From assembly GCA_026770585.1 (NCBI GenBank), contig MU647216.1, positions 1 to 10,472 of the forward strand: a DNA stretch of 10,472 nucleotides, given 5' to 3'. The DNA is from Baffinella frigidus. Its lineage: Eukaryota > Cryptophyceae > Cryptomonadales > Baffinellaceae. This document shows positions 6,483 through 10,472 of this stretch, piece by piece; position 1 is the first letter of the stretch; each line of letters begins with the position of its first letter. Below the pieces are notes generated by a model. It had not been told where the DNA came from and did no database searches. It saw nothing but the letters and a program-made list of their open reading frames with translations. A program made the position numbers and the translations under genes.

Positions 6483-6831
6483 TTCGTACAGCAGCACACA
6501 CGTTCCCACGTCCGATGGACCGAAACGTCATGGTGAGCACGGAAGCGGGGGCTGGTCCTGGAGCTATAGCAGGTTTCGACACGGACAATCCCGACCGACC
6601 CTTACTTGGCGAACCCCCTTCGTCTTATCGAAGTCGTCGTGAATAGAAGGAACAGAACAAGACAGGCCGTGCGTACAGCCCATCTCCTATCTGCCCCACC
6701 CACGTCCCACAAGCAGCCCCTCACGGGGTATGCGTGGGACGGATTTTTGCGGATTTTGCCTGTCTCATAAAAAACTGTCCACTTCCGTCCAAAGACGACT
6801 TTCGGTTTAGTCAACCGGTCCGCGTGAGCAA
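6483..6831 (+). other. Presumed 5' flank of the PP5 gene
   Basis: No repeat shared with the left side of the window. I see no TATA box or other core promoter element that I would defend. A short + strand frame (6422-6646) starts inside repeat B4 and a long - strand frame (6602-7423) crosses this stretch and exon 1; neither shows a recognisable domain. Promoter and transcription start cannot be placed from sequence alone. Confidence 0.35.
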
Positions 6832-6884
6832 CAGCGAGTGAGTTCTGTCCTCTCTTGTGAGGGTCAGCGAGTGAGTTCCGTCCT
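6832..6884 (+). repeat. Twin 20-bp direct repeat just upstream of the PP5 start codon
   Basis: CAGCGAGTGAGTTCTGTCCT (6832-6851) and CAGCGAGTGAGTTCCGTCCT (6865-6884) differ at one base and lie 33 bp apart, ending 17 bp before the ATG. Each contains GTGAGT, a donor-like hexamer, so a 5'-leader intron is conceivable. They may equally be leader or promoter elements. Confidence 0.6.
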
Positions 6885-6901
6885 AGGATCAGCAATCTAG
6901 G

Positions 6902-7124
6902 ATGAGCGACACAGACGACAGCGAGGCCTCGACGAGTGTCCCGGAGGCGACCCCGGAGCAGCTTGCAAAATCCGAGGAGTTCAAAGCCAAGGCTAACAAG
7001 TTCTTTCAGGAGGGGCACCTGAAGGAGGCTGTGGAGCAGTACTCCCTCGCGATTGAGCTGAACGGCCGGAATCACATCCTCTACGCGAACCGCGCATTTT
7101 GCCATGTCAAGATCGAAAACTACG
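6902..7124 (+). CDS. PP5: PP5 exon 1: N-terminus, TPR1 and start of TPR2
   Basis: Encodes residues 1-74 plus the first base of Gly75. TPR1 carries the FKAKANKFFQEGHLKEAVEQ pattern and TPR2 starts at YANRAFCHVKIENY. It ends TACG|GTGACC, a GT donor at 7125, with phase 1. The acidic, serine-rich first 18 residues (SDTDDSE...) are outside the TPR fold. Confidence 0.9.
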
Positions 7125-10100
7125 GTGACCCCTCCAGACCATGCCCCTCCAGTCCCCCGAAGGCTCAGCGGGTGTTTAGGCAGTGCCACTTCCCGTGCCC
7201 CACCTCCCCGTGTCCCCCCACCCCACCCCGCCCGTGAATCGAAGACTAGACGCGCTAGAGACGTGCTGACGAGCAGCGAACCTTGCTGGGAGCAGGCAGC
7301 GCGATCGTCGATGCGACGGAGGCGATCACTCTGGATCCGACCTACATCAAGGGCTATTATCGGCGAGGCACTGCCTACCTCGCCCTCACGAAGCTGAAGC
7401 AGGCCAAGGCTGACTTCCGGCACCGCCCCCCCCTCCCCACCCCCCCTCTAACCGCGCTGGGCGTACAGCGCAGCTCCCTCTGCTCCTGCATGCAAGCCGC
7501 TCGTGGGCAGGCGGCAAGGGTCGACAGGGAGGGGGGGCGCGCGAGCTCTCGTGGGGATCCGCGGGCCAGCTTGGCGCGCGGGTCTCTCCGGTGGTTGGGA
7601 ACGCTGCCTCACTGTGCGACGTGCGGCTGGCGTGGACTGCTGGGGTGACAGGACGCGTGGAACGCATATCCGGCGTGCTATCTTCCTTCGGAAAGATGAG
7701 GGAGATCTGTGCGGCCTGAGTAGAAGTGGGAACGCCCGATTACTGCCCCGAATTCTGGTCCTGCGCGTGGGCATCCACCTCTCCATCCCCTGTCATTCCC
7801 CTGCGGGTTGCTCGGGGTTCGCAAAGCGCCTCTTCCCTTTCGGGGAGTAACCGTAGTTTGCTCTCCCCCCCCTGGTGTAGGCAGGCGTGGGGAATAACCG
7901 GTGCGTGCTGTCGCCCCTATTACAGGGAGGCGTGCAAGATCGAGCCGAATAACAAGGATGCGCGCTTGAAGCTGGCCGAGTGTGAGAAGGCTATCAAGAA
8001 GGTCCACACCTTCCCCACGCCTCCCTGTAATAGGGGCGACAGCACGCACGTCTCTTGCGCGTCTAGTCTTCGAAGCTGGCCGAGTGTGAGAAGGCTATCA
8101 AGAAGGTCCACACCTTCCCCCAAACCCGAAAACCTAAACCCTCAACCCTCAGCCCTAACCCCCCGGGTGCCTCGCGCACCCTCAACCCTAAATCAAACAC
8201 GAAACACTAGACCCTAGACCCTCACCGACCCTAACCTGAGACGGTACACTTTCAGGAGCGGTTCGAGGCGGCAATCGGGTCAGACGCCGTCGGGGGGGCA
8301 GCTGCTAGCAGCGGCGTCGACCCGGTACGCCTCGCCACCCGCGTTCCCAGGGGCAAGCAGCCAGTCTCCGCTAAGTCGCACCACCCGCTTTCCTACACGA
8401 GTAACCCAGGGTAGGCAGCATACTGTCTGTGTATGACTGTAGTCGGGGGGGGCAGCGGCTAGCGCGGTATCGGCCCGGTACGAAGCGCACCACCCCGCGT
8501 TTCTCCACTCACCAGAAAACAGGGCAGACAGCGTACTTACTACATGAGACGCTGCACCACTCGCCTTCCTGCACTATGCATCATACTGTCTCTGAATACA
8601 CTGTATGTTACTGTAGTCGGGGGGGCAGCGGCATCGACTCGGTAAGTCGCGCCGTACAAGGTTTCCCAGGGCCGTCGCATACAGCATGCAGCCCGGTTTC
8701 CGCGGAGTGTAGGAAGACGCCGTTGGGAGCGGCTAGCCCCCGTACGTCGCACCTCTGGCATTCCCACTCTCTGTGGACACAGGGCAGGCAGCATGCTGTA
8801 TGGGGGGGGTTCGGGCCGTTGGAGAAGGGCCCGTAAAGAGAGGGTGTTCTTCGCCGTAGATGGGCTTTGGGTTGCTGTGGAGCTGAGTGCAGGAATGCGA
8901 GCGGTGGTGCGACTTGGCCAAAAGCAATGCGCCAAGTCGCACCACCGCCCGCATTCCTGCGCTCAGCGTTAGAGTGTTACTGTATATATACTGTATTTCA
9001 CTGCAGCTGTATGTTACTGAAGTCGGGGGGGGCAGCAGCTAGCGGTAAGTCGCTCCACCACCATATCTCCACTTTGAGAAAACAGGTTAGGCAGGTATGA
9101 GACTGCACTAGGACAAATTTCAGGAGCGCACAGGCCGACAGTGCAGTATACTCAGTATTTTTTTCGGAACCGGAACCACTGATCGCTGCTCCGACCATTT
9201 GCTGGCTCGGGGCAGCCCGGCAGTGCGCACAGGAGCTACTCGTGCACCCACGCCGCTGTTTCAGCCGAGCTCCTCCGTGGGGTTTCTCACACCGGCAGCC
9301 TGCCTGGGTTCGTCTCCAGTCGGTCGAGGGGCGGAGAGGTGTCCCTGACATAAACAGGATACGGTGGATAACCCGAAACCCGGAACAGGATACGATCGAG
9401 GTGGAGTCGTCGTACACGGGCCCGGCGATGGAGGAGGGTCAGGTGCGCGCCCGTTGGATGTATGTGTGTGTAGAGAGAGAGTGTGTGTGTGAGAGAGAGA
9501 GAGCGCGCGAGAGAGAGCGAGAGAGAGCGCGAGAGAGAGAGAGCGAGAGAGTCCCCGTTGGAGTAAGGATATATGGATATATAGATGATGGACGGATGGA
9601 TAGATAGATAGATGGATGGATGGATGGATGGATAGATGGATATATAGGTAGATAGATGGATGGATCACTCGTTGGATAGATGGATAGATATATTACTCCC
9701 ATGAACACAGGTTCCCTGATGCTGTGCGACGCCCCACTCTCGACGAGTGTCCCGGCCACAGCGCTGTTTCTGAAGCGGAATTGGCCACACGGCGGGCTAC
9801 GAAGGGATTCTTGGTGACGGAGCCACCAAGTATCGGTTAGGATATCCGTAGGAACAACCCTATGTCCCTCCGGATGGCCTACCGTAAGGTCCTATGGATG
9901 ATCCACTTGTGGGTCATGCACGAAATCCCTTGGTGGTCCGCTGTGTGGAGAAGCAGGAGTAACCCTGCAGACTCATGCGTCTCGCGTGGGGTTGTCAAGG
10001 TCTTGAGAGATTAGCCCTAAACCTTAAACCCTACACCCTACACCCTTAACCCCAAACCCTAAACCCTCAACCCTAAACCTTAAACCCTAAACCCTAAACC

Positions 10101-10376
10101 CCAACCCCCAAACCCTAAACCTTAAACCCTAAACCCTAAACCCTAAACCCTAAACCCTAAACAGGTGACCCAGCGGACTGATGCGTCTCGGATAGGGCTC
10201 TCAAGCTGATGAGAGAGTACCTCTAAACCCTACACCCTGAACCCTACGCCCTAAACCCCAAACCCTAAACCATCAACCCTATACAGGTGACTGTGGAGTT
10301 CGTGGACGAGCTGACAGAGTGGATGAAAGCAGAGCGGAAACTCCACAAAAAGTACGCGTTCCAGATCCTATATAAG
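6902..10376 (+). CDS. PP5: Serine/threonine protein phosphatase 5, N-terminal part (six exons; 3' end outside window)
   Basis: Exons 6902-7124, 7296-7419, 7926-8001, 8256-8324, 9389-9442 and 10287-10376 join in frame to 636 nt (212 residues). PP5 is a PPP-family phosphatase whose TPR domain binds the C-terminus of Hsp90 and represses the phosphatase domain until a partner binds (known). Residues about 20-125 form three TPRs, followed by a helix around KLAECEKAIKKERFEAAI. The Hsp90 carboxylate-clamp positions match PP5: K28, N32, N63, K93, R97. Residues from TIEVESSYTGP to the KLHKKYAFQIL motif match the PP5-specific linker, which separates it from other TPR proteins. The 17-residue stretch between FEAAI and TIEVE has about the length in plant and human PP5. 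The catalytic metal-binding motifs (GDxHG and others) lie beyond the window. The start ATG has A at -3 and gives a short acidic N-terminus typical of the family. Confidence 0.92.
7125..7295 (+). other. PP5 intron 1 (171 bp, GT-AG)
   Basis: Donor GTGACC, acceptor GAGCAG before exon 2. Very C-rich, with no clean pyrimidine tract immediately before the AG. Positions 7239-7266 reappear inverted in intron 3 at 8046-8073 with one mismatch, as part of a rearranged insertion described there. Confidence 0.85.
7296..7419 (+). CDS. PP5: PP5 exon 2: rest of TPR2 and most of TPR3
   Basis: Encodes the end of Gly75 through two bases of Arg116. It contains SAIVDATEAITLDPTYIKGY and YRRGTAYLALTKLKQAKADF, which line up without gaps against PP5 proteins. 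Lys93 and Arg97 of the Hsp90 clamp are here. Frame and alignment force the exon to end at CG|GCACCG, a GC donor, since no GT lies at a suitable place. Confidence 0.9.
7420..7925 (+). other. PP5 intron 2 (506 bp, GC-AG)
   Basis: Donor GCACCG, acceptor CTATTACAG. It begins with a long C-rich tract (CCGCCCCCCCCTCCCC) and has a second C run just before 7875. Several open frames cross it on both strands, but they share no recognisable domain and reflect high GC content. The last 25 bp plus 9 bp of exon 3 (7901-7934) recur perfectly inverted at 8016-8049. Confidence 0.85.
7926..8001 (+). CDS. PP5: PP5 exon 3: end of TPR3 and capping helix
   Basis: Completes Arg116 and encodes EACKIEPNNKDARLKLAECE and KAIKK. 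Continuity with exon 2 is supported by gap-free alignment of DFREACKIEP to the corresponding DYETVVKVKP of animal PP5. It ends AAG|GTCCAC, phase 0. Its 3' 34 bp and the donor are duplicated in intron 3 at 8072-8105. Confidence 0.9.
8002..8255 (+). other. PP5 intron 3 (254 bp) with composite insertion and CCCTAAA tract
   Basis: Donor GTCCAC, acceptor CTTTCAG. Positions 8017-8120 are three joined copies of local sequence: inverted 7901-7934, inverted 7239-7266, then direct 7968-8016. From about 8121 to 8238 comes C-rich telomere-like sequence (CCTAAACCC, CCCTCAACCC, CCCTAGA variants). A small inverted repeat GGGTGC...GCACCC sits at about 8165-8181. Confidence 0.88.
8256..8324 (+). CDS. PP5: PP5 exon 4: end of helix and linker
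   Basis: Encodes ERFEAAIGSDAVGG and AAASSGVDP, phase 0 at both ends. The donor CCG|GTACGC at 8325 was preferred over an earlier GCC|GTCGGG at 8289, because it gives a linker of the usual PP5 length before TIEVE. The last 36 bp (8289-8324) are the founding-type copy of a repeat found three more times in intron 4. The exon start is firm; the donor choice is less so. Confidence 0.75.
8325..9388 (+). other. PP5 intron 4 (1064 bp) containing copies of the exon 4 end
   Basis: Units beginning GTCGGGGGGG(G)CAGC at 8442, 8616 and 9022 repeat the last 36 bp of exon 4, each followed by a GTACG or GTAAG donor-like site (8478, 8642, 9045). The downstream parts also share CACCACC, TGTATGTTACTG and GGCAGCATACTG-like phrases, so the whole unit of roughly 150-175 bp has been multiplied. 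A long hairpin lies at 8882-8967. Open frames here carry no recognised domain. Confidence 0.82.
8882..8967. repeat. Near-perfect hairpin, 37-bp arms and 12-base loop
   Basis: Left arm 8882-8918 (GCTGAGTGCAGGAATGCG... to GGTGCGACTTGGC) is the reverse complement of 8931-8967 with two mismatches. The loop is CAAAAGCAATGC. It lies inside intron 4 in the transcribed orientation. It resembles a small-RNA precursor or a cruciform-forming palindrome, though an inversion copied from the neighbouring repeat unit would look the same: TAAGTCGCACCACC recurs at 8374-8387, close to the right arm's CAAGTCGCACCACC. Confidence 0.88.
9389..9442 (+). CDS. PP5: PP5 exon 5: PP5-specific linker
   Basis: Encodes DTIEVESSYTGPAMEEGQ, phase 0 at both ends, with acceptor GGAACAG and donor CAG|GTGCGC. 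It matches the TIE(V)E..YSG motif found between the TPR and phosphatase domains in PP5. A second AACAG|GATACG occurs 31 bp upstream (acceptor at 9357) but would shift the frame. Confidence 0.87.
9460..9551 (+). repeat. GT/GA microsatellite
   Basis: ATGTGTGTGTGTAGAGAGAG followed by a GTGTGTGTGT run and a long GAGAGA tract broken by GCGCGA and GAGCGA variants. It starts 18 bp into intron 5. The serine/leucine/threonine-rich frames across it on both strands are translations of the repeat. Confidence 0.93.
9567..9692 (+). repeat. GGAT/GATA tetranucleotide microsatellite
   Basis: Runs of GGAT, GATA and ATAT tetramers (for example GATGGATGGATGGATGGATA at about 9610-9635), ending near 9692. Only about 15 bp separates it from the GT/GA tract. 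Tyrosine/isoleucine/serine-rich antisense frames here are not genes. Confidence 0.92.
9839..9904. repeat. Short foldback in intron 5
   Basis: GGATATCCGTAGGA (from 9840) pairs with TCCTATGGATGATCC (9890-9904), allowing one bulged base and one mismatch. The interior holds CCTACCGTAAGG, which resembles the CCTACCGTAGG of the foldback at 825-983. A second small hairpin (CTTGGTG/CACCAAG) lies just upstream at about 9811-9831. Confidence 0.6.
10014..10162 (-). repeat. CCCTAAA telomere-type array 1 in intron 5
   Basis: Variants (CCCTTAA, CCCTACA, CCCTCAA, CCCCAAA) at the left grade into pure CCCTAAA units at about 10128-10162. The G-rich strand is the - strand, opposite to the large array at 1554-2755. 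It ends directly in the decoy acceptor ACAG at 10161-10164. Confidence 0.92.
10221..10284 (-). repeat. CCCTAAA telomere-type array 2, next to the exon 6 acceptor
   Basis: CTAAACCCTACACCCTGAACC, then CCCTAAACCCCAAACCC and CATCAACCCTATACAG. The C-rich strand is the sense strand and forms the pyrimidine-rich sequence before the exon 6 splice acceptor. CTAAAC/CTGAAC units also resemble branch-point sequences. Confidence 0.9.
10287..10376 (+). CDS. PP5: PP5 exon 6: linker and start of the phosphatase region
   Basis: Encodes VTVEFVDELTEWMKAERK and LHKKYAFQILYK, phase 0 at both ends; donor AAG|GTCCCA. It aligns with VTISFMKELMQWYKDQKKLH of human PP5. The following catalytic exons are outside the window, so phosphatase activity cannot be judged here. 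Confidence 0.9.
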
Positions 10377-10390
10377 GTCCCACCCCCGCC

Positions 10391-10454
10391 ACCCCATAGA
10401 AGAGAGGATTCATGTAACCCCATAGAAGAGATGATTTATCTAATCCCATAGCTG
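10391..10454 (+). repeat. 26-bp tandem repeat at start of intron 6, about 2.5 copies
   Basis: ACCCCATAGAAGAGAGGATT starts at 10391, a close copy at 10417, and a third starts at 10443 but breaks off after CCCATAGCTG. It lies 14 bp beyond the exon 6 donor and runs up to the terminal C run. Confidence 0.82.
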
Positions 10455-10472
10455 CCCCCCCCCCCCCCCCCC
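10455..10472 (+). repeat. Terminal run of 18 C
   Basis: The window ends in 18 consecutive C. Shorter C runs occur in this gene's introns, so it may be genuine, but a homopolymer at a sequence end is also where assemblies break. Confidence 0.9.

Larger units (their letters stand above)
9443..10286 (+). other. PP5 intron 5 (844 bp) with microsatellites and CCCTAAA arrays
   Basis: Donor GTGCGC, acceptor CCCTATACAG. Order: a GT/GA microsatellite, a GGAT/GATA microsatellite, about 145 bp of mixed sequence, a short foldback (9839-9904), then two cassettes. Each cassette has a conserved core (GACTNATGCGTCTCG...) followed by a CCCTAAA array ending in ACAGGTGAC. The second ACAGGTGAC is the true acceptor of exon 6; the first (10161-10169) is a decoy followed by an in-frame stop. 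Confidence 0.87.

Noticed and set aside
6422-6646. 74-codon + strand frame as a possible upstream gene
   Set aside because: It starts inside repeat B4, is short, and shows no recognisable domain.
6602-7423. 273-codon antisense frame, the longest uninterrupted ORF
   Set aside because: It lies opposite PP5 exons 1 and 2 and the C-rich intron 1; GC-rich sequence readily opens antisense frames. No domain is recognisable, whereas the + strand gives a clear PP5 alignment.
8289-8324. Alternative exon 4 donor at GCC|GTCGGG (8289)
   Set aside because: It keeps frame but leaves only 5 residues, instead of about 17, between FEAAI and TIEVE; the later donor at 8325 restores the usual PP5 linker length. 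Kept as the main alternative.
9242-9607. 121-codon + strand frame
   Set aside because: It contains PP5 exon 5 in frame but only because of read-through of intron 4 and the GT/GA microsatellite; the exon alone is coding.
9261-9759. Two antisense frames rich in Ser, Leu, Ile, His and Tyr
   Set aside because: They are translations of the GT/GA and GGAT/GATA microsatellites.

Overview
This is nuclear DNA of a eukaryote. It contains one recognisable gene, on the + strand in the right-hand 3.6 kb: the 5' part of a serine/threonine protein phosphatase 5 (PP5) gene. Six exons joined across five introns give 212 continuous residues: three TPR repeats and the linker that leads into the phosphatase domain. 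The catalytic domain lies beyond the right edge. Telomere-type TTTAGGG repeats, GC-rich exons, poly-C-rich introns, one GC-AG intron and five CAG|G acceptors suggest a protist alga. TTTAGGG telomeres occur in green algae and plants and also in chromerids and dinoflagellates. I favour an alveolate alga, but the window does not settle the lineage.

Layout. Positions 1-1502 hold scattered copies of a dispersed repeat family with (CCTTTAGGT)n heads, plus a 159-bp foldback element at 825-983. Positions 1554-2755 are a degenerate array of TTTAGGG-type repeats, G-rich on the + strand. Positions 2756-3233 are unassigned, with a weak zinc-knuckle-like antisense ORF. Positions 3234-5500 are a dense cluster of the same repeat family (subfamilies A and B, with a 61-bp-period unit C). 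Positions 5551-5725 are a minisatellite, and 5927-6225 a 122-bp direct duplication. One more B copy lies at 6336-6447, followed by the presumed 5' flank and leader of the PP5 gene. The gene occupies 6902-10376, and the window ends in an 18-base C run.

The introns are as notable as the gene. Intron 3 carries a 104-bp insertion built from three pieces of the same gene, two of them inverted, with 1-4 bp overlaps at the joins; this looks like template switching. Introns 3 and 5 contain CCCTAAA arrays just upstream of their acceptors. Intron 4 contains copies of the exon 4/donor boundary and a near-perfect 37-bp-arm hairpin. No bacterial-style operon, tRNA, rRNA or CRISPR array was seen. The other long open frames are best explained as translations of repeats or shadows of the PP5 exons.
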